From: Oscillospiraceae bacterium NTUH-002-81 | GTDB taxonomy: Bacteria; Bacillota; Clostridia; Lachnospirales; Lachnospiraceae | NCBI GenBank assembly: GCA_032620915.1 | Contig: CP136052.1 | Span: 3,170,001 to 3,234,000 of the forward strand | DNA length: 64,000 bases | Direction of reading: 5' to 3' | Shown here: positions 33,662 to 42,369 of the stretch, one piece after another | How the letters are laid out: each line of letters begins with the position of its first letter | How positions within the stretch are numbered: position 1 is the first letter of the stretch | Notes under the pieces: model-generated | Told to the model about the DNA's origin: nothing | Seen by the model: only the letters and a program-made list of their open reading frames with translations | Databases searched by the model: none | Translations under genes and position numbers: made by a program

Positions 33662-33764
33662 CCGATTTCCTCCGTTCTTTACTTCTATCCTTTAACCAAT
33701 CCAGCAGTCTATTTTTTTCCTGCCAGCTATCCATTTTCACGACCAGCACAAACAGATTCCTCAT
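33621..33764 (-). CDS. Possible 47-residue leader ORF
   Basis: A small charged ORF (starts MRNLFVLVVKMD, Lys/Arg/Asp-rich end) with GGGGAAAG just before its ATG, overlapping the first 41 bases of the 1029-residue gene in another frame. It lies right after a possible promoter (33782-33811). It may couple translation to the large gene, or it may be chance. Confidence 0.2.
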   Translation of the reverse strand: MRNLFVLVVKMDSWQEKNRLLDWLKDRSKERRKSDGRADDENKGRMD

Positions 33765-33781
33765 TTCTTTCCCCTGTACGC

Positions 33782-33811
33782 AGAATATTCTCCGCGCCAC
33801 GGCCTTTTCAA
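33782..33811 (-). promoter_or_regulatory. Possible promoter of the 33.6-25.2 kb operon
   Basis: On the minus strand, TTGAAA (33811-33806), 18-base spacer, TATTCT (33787-33782). It lies at the edge of the 38-base tandem repeats. Confidence 0.4.
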
Positions 33812-33953
33812 TGAGAATTGCACATCGCCATCCCAATAGTTTCTATAATGGAAATTCACAGCCCTTCATCTCAACAATTTCTGCAATGGAAATTCACAGT
33901 TCTTCATCCCAACAATTTCTGCAATGGAAATTCACGTCTCTTCATTCCTGCTA
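33804..33953. repeat. Tandem repeat, 38-base unit, about four copies
   Basis: Three clear copies (33840-33877, 33878-33915, 33916-33953), each opening TTTCTxxAATGGAAATTCAC and ending in CATCYCAACAA or a variant, and a diverged fourth at 33804-33839. They fill most of the 309-base gap between two acyltransferase genes. No coding gene of note is seen there on either strand apart from the small ORF listed. Confidence 0.8.
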
Positions 33954-33970
33954 TCTCTGCCTTGCGTCAA

Positions 33971-35191
33971 TCACTTCCAAATTTTATTCAACAGCCGGTT
34001 CCAGGGCTGCTCCACCCATTTCGTCATCGCCGCGGAAATCACCCACACAATCACCGTGGTCAGCACAAAATTGATCAGCATGAGCACATGGTAATTCATC
34101 AACCCGTAAAAACGCAGCAGAAAAGCGCTGGAAAAAACCGCAATCACCGGAAAATGCACCAGATACCAGGAGAAAGAAATTTTCCCTAGCCGTACAAACA
34201 AACCCTCCCCAGACTTTTTTCTCTTATGGCTGGTAAGCAGAAAATCCTCCCCGGAAGCTTTTGCCTCGTTCCGGCCAGCAGCGTCCTGACCTCCAAAAAA
34301 ACGCTGCAAACGCTCCGAAAGCAGCACAGCCAGCACGATGAGCGCCGCACCGATCCGGTGATACAGCACCGACAGCACCGGCAGAAAGCCGTACATGCTG
34401 CCCTCCAGATTTGTGCCGATGGACGGATAAGATCCAAAATAAATGCCCAGCACCAGGGTCACCAGCCACAGTCCCGGAATTTTCGCCAGTTTTTTCATAA
34501 AATCCGGTTTTGTATACATCAGGTCGCAGAAAATATAGCCCAGCAGAAGTCCCGCGTAGTCGGTACGCAGCAGCGCCAGCAGCAAAATCGCATACACGCC
34601 GTATCGGTATTTCCACTGGCCACAGACCGCCGCCAGAGCATACACCAGCAGAGCACCCAGGAACAGATATTTCACCGTCCAGAGCACCCCGTTGAAATAA
34701 TTATGTCCAAACAGGAAACAACCAAACAGCGCTTCCCGCAGAGCATGGCTGTAGCCCGGCTCGAAATTGTTGAAGCCCGCAAACCAGTCTGTGGAACCGG
34801 CCAGCGCCGCCGCCTCGGTGTTCTGATAAAGCCCGGCTTTCATAAGAAAGAAAATGACCGTGCTCACCAGAAGGATCGGCCCAGCCAGCCGAAAATACCG
34901 TTTTGCCGCACTTTTTGCCAGCCGTTTCCGGTCATGATCCTGAAAATAGCGGATACAGAGCACAAACCCGCTGGCCACAAAAAACAGCTGCACCGCAAAA
35001 TTGCCGTTGTAAAGAATGTTGAGGGGCGTTTTACCGATGGCCACCTCCACATTTCCCGCCGTGTGGCTGTTGGCCGGATTCAGGGAATAGAGTGCAAAGT
35101 AGAACGCATATGCAAAGTGGCACAGGTACACAATCAGCGCTCCTGTGCCTTTCAGCCCGTCAATATAGGTTAATTTTTTCGTTTCACTCAT
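33971..35191 (-). CDS. Acyltransferase 3 family membrane protein
   Basis: A 406-residue acyltransferase 3 protein with about ten hydrophobic segments. LTYIDGLKGTGALIVYLCHF gives the first helix with the conserved His, and NFAVQLFFVASGFVLCIRYF the second. A charged loop of about 45 residues (roughly 300-340, RNEAKASGED...HKRKKSGE) lies before the last helices. It should acylate the surface polymer or a lipid-linked precursor. Its ATG overlaps the TGA of the Gpi18-like gene upstream. It ends before the 38-base tandem repeat region. Confidence 0.87.
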   Translation of the reverse strand: MSETKKLTYIDGLKGTGALIVYLCHFAYAFYFALYSLNPANSHTAGNVEVAIGKTPLNILYNGNFAVQLFFVASGFVLCIRYFQDHDRKRLAKSAAKRYFRLAGPILLVSTVIFFLMKAGLYQNTEAAALAGSTDWFAGFNNFEPGYSHALREALFGCFLFGHNYFNGVLWTVKYLFLGALLVYALAAVCGQWKYRYGVYAILLLALLRTDYAGLLLGYIFCDLMYTKPDFMKKLAKIPGLWLVTLVLGIYFGSYPSIGTNLEGSMYGFLPVLSVLYHRIGAALIVLAVLLSERLQRFFGGQDAAGRNEAKASGEDFLLTSHKRKKSGEGLFVRLGKISFSWYLVHFPVIAVFSSAFLLRFYGLMNYHVLMLINFVLTTVIVWVISAAMTKWVEQPWNRLLNKIWK

Positions 35192-36405
35192 ACTGCCGCC
35201 TCACCTTCTGTCAGTTCCTCCGGCACCCGCTCCCGATGCATGTCCCGATACAGATCCATCCCCACCGTCGCCAGCAGGAACAGAAGCAGGAATGCATAGA
35301 AAACCATGGGCAGCGTGCTTTCCTTGGTCAGGAACTTCATATAAGAGACGCAGGAAATGAGCACGTGCAGCATGGGCACGTAAAACCGCTTTGGCCGCAG
35401 CACCGCATACAGTACCGTCAGTACATCCGCCAGATAGCCATACCGTTCATGCATAAACGGCAGGAAATAGACGGTGATCATGGCGTAAAACAGCACCATT
35501 TCCACCATGATCCGGGGCGTCATCCGGTATTTTCTCCGGGACATGTCATACATGGTACACATGAGGATCACCAGAATGAGGCATTTGCCCAGACCAGAAT
35601 ACACCTGGATCAGCGCCTCCGGGCCAATGATCTGGTAAATATTTGGCCAGCTCAACGTCAGCGCCCACACGTCCGTGGAGCCCTGCCGCACGTAGACCAG
35701 CAGCATATCCAGAAACGAACAGCCGCCGAAAAATACCGCCGGAAGGACGCTGAGCACGTACAGCACCGGAAGAGTGAAAAAATGCTCTGCTTTTATTTTT
35801 TTGTGTACCCAGAACACCACCAGCGCCGGGAAAATAAAAAGCGTCTGCAGCTTCAGGCAAAAGGACAGCCCGTAAAAAATCATGGCCGGCAGCGGTTTTT
35901 CCCGGATCAGATTATATAAAAACAACATGATCAGCAGCGTGTATGTCACATCACACTGACACCAGAGGGCACTGTTGGCCATCACCGTGGGCAGCAGAAA
36001 TACCAGGCCGTATGTGGCCATGCCTTTTTCCTTCGATCCGGTCAGCTCCCCCGCCAGCATCCCGCAGGCAACTGCCAGCAGCACGTCCAGCAGGCACATG
36101 GCAACCTTGTAGCTGATCATGGGATCAAAGGGCAGGCCCTCGATAAACACCAGAAAATACATAAATGTCGGCGCATAATCGTAGAAATCATGGGACAGCG
36201 ACGCCATGCCGCCATACCGGTGGATCTCAGCGAACCACTTTTCCCAGTATCCGGTATAATCCTGGGACACATAGGGTAAAAACGCCCCCCGGATCACGAT
36301 CCCCAGCACCGTCATCCCCAGCAGATAAAGCAGCCAGACGCCCGACACCGTAAATGAGCCTATATGAAATTGTCGGTTCAGATGTTCTCTGATACGGTCA
36401 TCCAT
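35188..36405 (-). CDS. Gpi18-like GT-C mannosyltransferase-type membrane protein
   Basis: A 405-residue polytopic protein of the Gpi18/COG5542-like GT-C group. The first extracytoplasmic loop holds the acidic pair in YVSQDYTGYWEKWFAEI, and the late motif FLPFMHERYGYLADVL (His-Glu-Arg-Tyr) is characteristic. Such proteins use polyprenyl-phosphate sugars outside the membrane. The GT2 enzymes at 37731 and 40249 could make the donor. It overlaps the end of its diverged paralogue at 36378 by 28 bases and is coupled to the following acyltransferase. Confidence 0.85.
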   Translation of the reverse strand: MDDRIREHLNRQFHIGSFTVSGVWLLYLLGMTVLGIVIRGAFLPYVSQDYTGYWEKWFAEIHRYGGMASLSHDFYDYAPTFMYFLVFIEGLPFDPMISYKVAMCLLDVLLAVACGMLAGELTGSKEKGMATYGLVFLLPTVMANSALWCQCDVTYTLLIMLFLYNLIREKPLPAMIFYGLSFCLKLQTLFIFPALVVFWVHKKIKAEHFFTLPVLYVLSVLPAVFFGGCSFLDMLLVYVRQGSTDVWALTLSWPNIYQIIGPEALIQVYSGLGKCLILVILMCTMYDMSRRKYRMTPRIMVEMVLFYAMITVYFLPFMHERYGYLADVLTVLYAVLRPKRFYVPMLHVLISCVSYMKFLTKESTLPMVFYAFLLLFLLATVGMDLYRDMHRERVPEELTEGEAAV

Positions 36406-37697
36406 TGTCTAACTCCTCTGTATAAATCCATTCCCGCCAGGCAGATCAGCACCAGCTCCGCCGCCGCATACACCGCCAGCGGCATGGGCACTGCGCCCGC
36501 CAGCACGTTTTGCATCATGGAAAAGGAAATGATCAGCTGCACCAGCGCAAAATAGCTCTTTTTCTTATTAAAAAATAACAGCATCACCGCAAAGCAATCT
36601 GCCAGCAGTCCGCACCGGGCGTTCATATGCGGCAGAACAAAGGGCATCAGCAGTGCGAAAAATAACGCCAGTTCCGTCACGAATTCCTGTCCAGACAACC
36701 AGATACCTGAGAGTTCCCTTCTCGTCAACTTCGTCTTGATCGTTCCCGTCGGCTGCTCTAATTTCACAAAAAACCACAGAAAAATCACCAGCAAAATAGC
36801 TGCGGTAAACGCGATACCGCCGATAAAAAATTCCCGGGCAAAATCTTCCGTGCGCAAAAACTGGTACACATTGGCCCAGCTGTCCGAGAGAGGTGCTGTG
36901 TGCGTGAGCGCCTGCACACTCGGACTGATATTCTGGCTCATCTGCACTGCGCTCTGGCCTGACTGGCTGATACTCTGGCTCATCTGCACTGCACTCTGGC
37001 CGGCCTGCCGCATGGCCTGGGCCGCATCGTATTCTCTCAAGATCCGGTCTGCTGCTGCCAGACTTCCATTGCCAAACAACAGCTGCTGCACGTTTTTTCC
37101 AAGAAGCAGCCGCCCGATCATCGCTGCAAACGCCACCAATAAAGGCACAGTCGGAAAACTTCCCAGCAGCCACAGCACCACAAACACTGGCAATACAAAT
37201 ACGGCCTGCACGTTCATCAGAACTGCCAGTCCAAACAGGATAGCCGCCGCCAGCATCAGCCCGGATTTTCCAGAATGTGCTGCCAACGTAGTCCGGGACG
37301 CTGCATCAGATACAGCCTTTCGGCCAGACGCTTTCGCCAGAGGGAAACACCCAGCTCCCAGGCAGGCAAAGGACAGCATCACCAGTGCCACATAAAAGCT
37401 GTCAGCCTGGCCCCAGTAGGCGCTGGCCATCATCAGCGTGGGCATAATGACAAAAAAGGAATAGGCGCCCAGACTTTTTCTGAGGCTTCCCGTTCCTCTT
37501 CGCACATACACCGCCGCCGCTGCCGCTGCCACATAGTCCACCAGCCAGAACCAGCCGATGAACCCCCACATGAGTGCCAGACGCATGATCAGACTGGAGC
37601 CTGTGATGGCAACGAAAAGAAGGGCATCCAGAAAAGACACCCATTCCCCTTTGATTTTCCATTTCATTTCCAGAAAACTTCTGAAAAATTTATCCAT
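36378..37697 (-). CDS. Diverged Gpi18-like paralogue, possibly inactive
   Basis: About 439 residues from the ATG at 37697 (GGAG upstream). It parallels the next gene: SAYWGQADSFYVALVML corresponds to SALWCQCDVTYTLLIML, and LPHMNARCGLLADCFAVML to PFMHERYGYLADVL. But His-Glu-Arg-Tyr has become Asn-Ala-Arg-Cys, and the acidic first-loop motif SQDY is absent. Residues about 230-275 hold two tandem copies of a Gln/Ser-rich unit (GQSAVQMSQSIS). Lacking the key residues it is probably not an active transferase on its own and may be a partner subunit of its neighbour (inference). Confidence 0.75.
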   Translation of the reverse strand: MDKFFRSFLEMKWKIKGEWVSFLDALLFVAITGSSLIMRLALMWGFIGWFWLVDYVAAAAAAVYVRRGTGSLRKSLGAYSFFVIMPTLMMASAYWGQADSFYVALVMLSFACLGAGCFPLAKASGRKAVSDAASRTTLAAHSGKSGLMLAAAILFGLAVLMNVQAVFVLPVFVVLWLLGSFPTVPLLVAFAAMIGRLLLGKNVQQLLFGNGSLAAADRILREYDAAQAMRQAGQSAVQMSQSISQSGQSAVQMSQNISPSVQALTHTAPLSDSWANVYQFLRTEDFAREFFIGGIAFTAAILLVIFLWFFVKLEQPTGTIKTKLTRRELSGIWLSGQEFVTELALFFALLMPFVLPHMNARCGLLADCFAVMLLFFNKKKSYFALVQLIISFSMMQNVLAGAVPMPLAVYAAAELVLICLAGMDLYRGVRQWMTVSENI

Positions 37698-37730
37698 ATA
37701 CTTCAACTCCGTAAGGCCCTGGCCCGTTCA

Positions 37731-38687
37731 TCAGTCCTTCAGGAATTTTTCAATGATAAACTTCGGTCTCGCCTTTGCTTCCATATAAATCTTGCCCACA
37801 TATTCTCCTATGACGCCCATGGAAAGGATCTGCAGACCACCGATGGCCCAGATGGACACCATGGTAGAGGACCAGCCGCTGACCGTATTACCCAGAAAAT
37901 GCTGCACCACAGAGTAGATCAGCATGAGAATGCTGATTGCAAAAATGATCACACCCATGGTGGTGATCATCCGGATCGGCTTGATGCTAAACGAAGTAAT
38001 GCCATCCATGGCAAAGGCCAGCATTTTTTTCAGCGGATACTTGGATTCTCCCGCAAACCGCTCATTCCGCTCATAGGTCACCACTGCAGACTGATATCCG
38101 ATGAGGGGCACGATGCCCCGCAGGAACAGATTCACTTCCTTGAACTGCTCCAGATCGTACAGGCTGCGCTTGCTCATCAGACGGCAGTCCGCATGGTTGT
38201 ATACAATATCCACGCCCATGGCCATCATCAGGCGGTAAAAACTCTGGGCTGTAAATTTTTTGAAAAACGTATCCTTTTTCCGGGAACTGCGGACACCATA
38301 GACGATATCGCAGCCCTCGTAATATTTGTCCATGAATTTTTCAATGACATGCACATCGTCCTGAAGATCCGCATCCATGGAAATCGTCACATCCGCATAC
38401 TCTTTGGCTGTCATCAGGCCTGCCAGCAGCGCATTCTGATGTCCCTTGTTCCGGGAAAGCTTCAATCCCAGAAACAGCGGATCCTGGGCGTGCAGGTCTT
38501 CAATGATGTTCCAGGTCTCATCCTTGGAACCGTCATTGACAAAGAGCACCCGGCTCTCCCGGGAAATTTTCCCCCGATCCATGAGGTCATAAAGGATCTC
38601 TTTCAGCTGCCGGGACGTCTCCGGCAAAACCTCCTGCTCGTTGTAGCAGGGAATAACCATATATAATATATCCTGTCTGTTTTCCAT
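37731..38687 (-). CDS. GT2 polyprenyl-phosphate sugar synthase (GtrB-like)
   Basis: About 318 residues from the ATG at 38687 (AGGAAGTG upstream). YMVIPCYNEQEVLPE, VLFVNDGSKDETW, KLSRNKGHQNALLAGL and ISMDADLQDDV (DxD metal site) identify the DPM1/GtrB group. Two C-terminal helices (about 230-300) anchor it. It should make a polyprenyl-phosphate hexose, the kind of donor used by the Gpi18-like proteins downstream in the same operon. Confidence 0.9.
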   Translation of the reverse strand: MENRQDILYMVIPCYNEQEVLPETSRQLKEILYDLMDRGKISRESRVLFVNDGSKDETWNIIEDLHAQDPLFLGLKLSRNKGHQNALLAGLMTAKEYADVTISMDADLQDDVHVIEKFMDKYYEGCDIVYGVRSSRKKDTFFKKFTAQSFYRLMMAMGVDIVYNHADCRLMSKRSLYDLEQFKEVNLFLRGIVPLIGYQSAVVTYERNERFAGESKYPLKKMLAFAMDGITSFSIKPIRMITTMGVIIFAISILMLIYSVVQHFLGNTVSGWSSTMVSIWAIGGLQILSMGVIGEYVGKIYMEAKARPKFIIEKFLKD

Positions 38688-38820
38688 TCTGTCACTTCCT
38701 AAAATCATTCGATTTTCATATTTTCAACTTTCAATTCGCACACCGATATGCGTAGAAATAACGTACTTACGAAGACATTCTACGGCAAGCCATCATCTAC
38801 AGCAAATCATCATCTGCTTT

Positions 38821-39675
38821 TTACATCTGTGCGATGTATTCCCGAATGGCGTCCTCCCACTGGGCGAAGCTGTAATCGGTCGTCAGCCGCAGCATATAAT
38901 TGTCCAGCACGGAATAGGCCGGACGCGGTGCTGCCGTCGGGGTACCTGCCTCGTACTCTGCGGTGGTAATGCCCTCTACATGAGTCTTCTTGCCTGCCAG
39001 CCGGAAAATCTCTGCTGCAAAATCAGCCCAGCTGCACACACCTTCGCAGGTGCCGTGGAACAGACCATAGTTGTCTGTGGGGAGCAAATAAGCGATCATC
39101 TTTGCCAGCTCCGCAGCGCTCGTGGGTGATCCCACCTGATCCCGCACCACGCGGACTTCATCGTGGGTTTCTGCCAGGCGCAGCATGGTTTTCACAAAGT
39201 TTTTGCCGTCACCGTACAGCCATGCGGTACGGATGATGAAATGCTCATCGGAGAACTCTTTCACAAAATTCTCTCCGGCCAGCTTGGTTCTGCCATACAT
39301 ACTCCGGGGTGCCGGCGCATCAAACTCGGTCAGCGGACGGGTGCCCTGACCGTCAAACACGTAGTCCGTAGATACCTGTACCATCTTGGCGCCGTATCTC
39401 CGGGCCGCGATGCTTAAGTTTCTCGGGCCGATGGCGTTGATCCGGTAAGCATTGTCGCCGTCCGTCTCACATTTATCCACCGCTGTATGGGCTGCGCAGT
39501 TCACAATGGCATAGGGCTTCACCTGCCCGGTCAGTTTCAGCACCTGCTCCACATCGGTGATATCCAGATCAGCCACATCCGTATTGATCAGTTCATATTC
39601 TCTGTTTCCTTCATACAGCGCATTCAGCGCTCTTCCCAGCTGTCCGTTACAGCCGGTGATCAATAGCTTCTTCAT
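38821..39675 (-). CDS. rmlD: dTDP-4-dehydrorhamnose reductase
   Basis: About 284 residues. The Rossmann motif KKLLITGCNGQLGRALN (GxxGQLG) opens the protein, with VNCAAHTAVDKCE, VSTDYVFDG and the active-site YGRTKLAGE (Tyr-x3-Lys), all typical of RmlD. It reduces dTDP-4-dehydro-rhamnose to dTDP-L-rhamnose. RmlA, RmlB and RmlC are not in the window, so the pathway is completed elsewhere. The ATG at 39675 is chosen as the usual N-terminus; upstream in-frame ATGs at 39687 and 39705 lack better ribosome sites. Rhamnose is therefore a likely component of the polymer. Confidence 0.92.
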   Translation of the reverse strand: MKKLLITGCNGQLGRALNALYEGNREYELINTDVADLDITDVEQVLKLTGQVKPYAIVNCAAHTAVDKCETDGDNAYRINAIGPRNLSIAARRYGAKMVQVSTDYVFDGQGTRPLTEFDAPAPRSMYGRTKLAGENFVKEFSDEHFIIRTAWLYGDGKNFVKTMLRLAETHDEVRVVRDQVGSPTSAAELAKMIAYLLPTDNYGLFHGTCEGVCSWADFAAEIFRLAGKKTHVEGITTAEYEAGTPTAAPRPAYSVLDNYMLRLTTDYSFAQWEDAIREYIAQM

Positions 39676-39813
39676 GTATCTGTTCATTCCTTTCCGTATT
39701 TCCATATACGCGGGCCTTTTCATCCCGTCGTTTCTTTCTATTCTTCTGCCTTTTCAGACTACCGGCAGTCATTTCTATTCGTTTTCAGGCGCCTTATGTT
39801 TTGCATATGCCTT

Positions 39814-40245
39814 TTATTTCCGGTCAGATGTTTTGCATTCTTCTCCGTTTGTCAATGCCGCAGTTTCTCTCTCATCCCCCGCCTGCAGGTCCAGCCGCTG
39901 CTCCAGCGCCTTGATCCGATCCTCGTTCAGGGCAATGATCTGGGTGAGCCGCCGCATCTTCGTAGACATGCGGGAAAGTGACACCGTCAGAATGTAGATG
40001 ATCACCAGGGAAAAGCAAAATCCCAGGAAAAAGATCATGTTCACCGGGGCATCAATACCCAGGAACCGGGCCATCACCACCATCGCCCGGGGGAATGCGG
40101 CAAAAATCGCCACCGCCGCCAGGGCAAACAGCCAGGAAAGGGCATATTTCAGTTCCAGGCTTTTTCGCCGGATCATATTGACGATCGCCGCCAGCGCCAC
40201 CACCAGAGCCAGAAGGATCGTAATCTGCAATTTTACCGTCATCAT
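39814..40245 (-). CDS. DUF2304 small membrane protein
   Basis: A 143-residue protein with three hydrophobic helices (about 5-24, 32-55, 70-90) followed by a coiled-coil-like charged tail (residues 92-125). The pattern RRKSLELKYALSWL fits DUF2304, which is commonly encoded next to a GT2 polyprenyl-sugar synthase, as here (four bases separate them). It may help the synthase or flip its product; this is inference. Confidence 0.82.
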   Translation of the reverse strand: MMTVKLQITILLALVVALAAIVNMIRRKSLELKYALSWLFALAAVAIFAAFPRAMVVMARFLGIDAPVNMIFFLGFCFSLVIIYILTVSLSRMSTKMRRLTQIIALNEDRIKALEQRLDLQAGDERETAALTNGEECKTSDRK

Positions 40246-40248
40246 ACG

Positions 40249-40947
40249 CTATTTCCTCCGTTTTCTCAGGCATTCCATCAGGATCGCCAGCGTTACCTTG
40301 ATCATATAGTACACAGCCTTCCTCGGGGAAATGGAGGACACGCCGCCCTGCCGCTCCCGCATGATCACCGGAATCTCCGATACCTTTTTCCCCATGCGAA
40401 GGATCGTAACCACACTTTCCGGCTCCGGATAATCTACGGGGTAGTCCTCCGAATAAATCTTCATCACATCCCGGTTCACCATACGCATGCCGGAGGTCGG
40501 GTCTGTCACCCGTTTGCCCGTCAGCAGCTTGATCAGCGCGCTGAAATAGCGGATGCCAAACTGACGGATGCCCGAAGACTGAAAACCTTCCTTCTTAATA
40601 TAACGGGAACCGATGACCACATCCGCCTGCTGCTCCTGCAGAAAATCTGCCATCTCGCCAAGATAGCTTGCGTCATGCTGTCCATCCCCGTCAAACTGCA
40701 CCGCCACGTCGTAGCCGTTGCGCCACGCATACAGATACCCCGTCTGCACAGCACCGCCGATGCCTAAATTCACCGGCAGGTTGATGATATTCATGCCCTG
40801 CTCCGTGCAGAACCGCATCGTGCCATCCTGGCTGCAGTCGTTGATAATCACATAATCAAAACCCGGCGCATGATCCAGAATGTCCTGCACCGTTGTGCGG
40901 ATATTGCTGATCTCATTGTATGCCGGAATAATCACAATTTTCTTCAT
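40249..40947 (-). CDS. GT2 glycosyltransferase (DPM1-like, soluble)
   Basis: About 232 residues from the ATG at 40947 (TGAGGAATC upstream). KKIVIIPAYNEISNI, VIINDCSQDGT, VNLGIGGAVQTGYL and VQFDGDGQHD (DxD) identify a GT2 enzyme of the dolichyl-phosphate-sugar synthase group. It lacks the C-terminal membrane helices of the larger GT2s but is coupled to the DUF2304 membrane protein, which may supply the anchor. First gene of the minus-strand operon facing away from the methionine gamma-lyase unit. Confidence 0.88.
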   Translation of the reverse strand: MKKIVIIPAYNEISNIRTTVQDILDHAPGFDYVIINDCSQDGTMRFCTEQGMNIINLPVNLGIGGAVQTGYLYAWRNGYDVAVQFDGDGQHDASYLGEMADFLQEQQADVVIGSRYIKKEGFQSSGIRQFGIRYFSALIKLLTGKRVTDPTSGMRMVNRDVMKIYSEDYPVDYPEPESVVTILRMGKKVSEIPVIMRERQGGVSSISPRKAVYYMIKVTLAILMECLRKRRK

Positions 40948-41058
40948 ACGATTCCTCAGTATTTCCATTTATGGGCAGAACTTCCCCTGTCCCTTTGTGT
41001 ATCTTACCATCTTCCGCCCGTTTTTGCAACGCATAACGGCTTAAGATATTCTTACCAC

Positions 41059-41087
41059 TTGCATATCCCTGAAAAACAGGGTATACT
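41059..41087 (+). promoter_or_regulatory. Promoter of the lyase-AGCS operon, with palindromic spacer
   Basis: TTGCAT (41059-41064), 17-base spacer, TATACT (41082-41087). The spacer contains CCCTG and CAGGG arms separated by five A (41067-41081), a possible operator for a repressor. Confidence 0.65.
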
Positions 41088-41100
41088 TTATAGCCGTGTG

Positions 41101-41143
41101 TTATCACTTGATTTTACTGCTGTCTTGACAGCAAATCTGATAA
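41101..41143 (+). promoter_or_regulatory. Long stem-loop in the leader of the lyase operon
   Basis: Three arm pairs are nested: TTATCA (41101-41106) with TGATAA (41138-41143), GATTT (41110-41114) with AAATC (41133-41137), and GCTGTC (41119-41124) with GACAGC (41127-41132). The 3' side is continuous and the 5' side has two bulges. It ends 5 bases before the AAGGAG ribosome site. There is no T run after it, so it is not an ordinary terminator. Confidence 0.55.
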
Positions 41144-41158
41144 AACAAGGAGTTTTTT

Positions 41159-42340
41159 ATGAAAGACGCATCTATTACAACAGAAGCCCTTTACCAGGGC
41201 ACGGATGTCCGCGGCATGGACCTGCACCCGGAAGCAATCCCCTGTTTTCTCACCACGGCCTTCACCATGAAAGGCTTTGAGGAAGTGCAGGAAACCTATG
41301 CTGCCAAAGGCTACACGTACGTGCGTACCCGCAATCCCAACCGGACGGCGCTGGGCGAGATCATTTCCTGTCTGGAGGGCGGCGAAGCTTCCCTGATTTT
41401 TTCCTCGGGCATGGGCGCCATCACCAGCACGCTGCTGACGGTGCTGAAAGCCGGAGATCACGTAATCTGCAACGCCAACATCTACGGGGAAACCTTCTCC
41501 GTGATGACGGATATCCTGAAAAAATTCGGCGTGGACGTGACGTTCGCGGATTACCAGATTCCCGGGGCGGCAGCAAAAGCCATCCGTCCGGAAACGAAGC
41601 TGATCTACTCAGAAGTACTGTCCAACCCCACCCTGACGCTGGTGGATTTGAAAGCCATGGCAGACCTGGCCCACGAAAACGGCGCACTGCTCATGGTGGA
41701 TAATACGTTCACCACCCCCATCGCCATCCGTCCCATGGACTTCGGTGCCGACATCGTTATTAACAGTCTGACCAAATTTCTGAACGGACATTCCGACGCT
41801 ATGGGTGGTTCAGTCACCACCTCTCAGGAATTGTGCGATCGGATCCAGCCTCTGGCCATGCTCCTTGGCACCCCCGGCGATCCGTTCAGCTCCTGGCTCA
41901 TCCAGCGGGGCGTCAGCACGGCCTCCGTCCGCCTGCCCAGGCAGATGCACAACGCAGAACAGCTGGCGGCTGCATTGGCACGCAATCCGCACGTATCCAA
42001 AGTCAATCATCCCAGCCTGCCGGACTATCCGCAGAAAGAGCTGGCTGACCGCATGTTTGGAGAGAACGGCCGCTGCGCCATGCTCAGTTTCATCGTCCCG
42101 GAGGATATGGAAAAAATTGATGCCTTCATGAAAGCACTGCGTTTTCCCCGCTATGCACCCACGCTGGGCGGCCTGCACACGACCCTGAGCCATCCGGTGA
42201 CTTCTTCCCACATGGGCGTGCCGGACGACGTGCGCCGGAAAATGGGCATCACCCCGGGCATGATCCGCGTGTCCGTCGGCATCGAGGATGTGGGCGACCT
42301 GATCGCAGACTTTGAAAACGCCCTGCGCGTTTTTGACTGA
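41159..42340 (+). CDS. Cys/Met-metabolism PLP enzyme, methionine gamma-lyase-like
   Basis: A 393-residue trans-sulfuration-family enzyme. YTYVRTRNPNRTALGE, FSSGMGAITSTLLTVL, VDNTFTTPIAIRPMDFGAD and the PLP lysine in INSLTKFLNGHSDAMGG are canonical. The family includes methionine gamma-lyase, cystathionine gamma-lyase and O-acetylhomoserine sulfhydrylase; these cannot be separated safely from sequence alone, but pairing with an amino-acid transporter favours a catabolic lyase. It has AAGGAG before the ATG, its own promoter and a structured leader. It is metabolically unrelated to the flanking polysaccharide genes. Confidence 0.87.
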   Translation: MKDASITTEALYQGTDVRGMDLHPEAIPCFLTTAFTMKGFEEVQETYAAKGYTYVRTRNPNRTALGEIISCLEGGEASLIFSSGMGAITSTLLTVLKAGDHVICNANIYGETFSVMTDILKKFGVDVTFADYQIPGAAAKAIRPETKLIYSEVLSNPTLTLVDLKAMADLAHENGALLMVDNTFTTPIAIRPMDFGADIVINSLTKFLNGHSDAMGGSVTTSQELCDRIQPLAMLLGTPGDPFSSWLIQRGVSTASVRLPRQMHNAEQLAAALARNPHVSKVNHPSLPDYPQKELADRMFGENGRCAMLSFIVPEDMEKIDAFMKALRFPRYAPTLGGLHTTLSHPVTSSHMGVPDDVRRKMGITPGMIRVSVGIEDVGDLIADFENALRVFD

Positions 42341-42369
42341 TTTTTTATATAGAAAGGACTTTATATAGT

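Noticed and set aside
33804..33953. Tandem repeats as a CRISPR array
   Set aside because: The unit is contiguous with no unique spacers and no cas gene is near.
33637..34189. Plus-strand frames through the 38-base tandem repeats (repeated EIHSPSSQQF-like peptide)
   Set aside because: The repeated peptide is a by-product of the DNA repeat: units of 38 bases change frame every copy, and the frame runs into the antisense of the acyltransferase gene.
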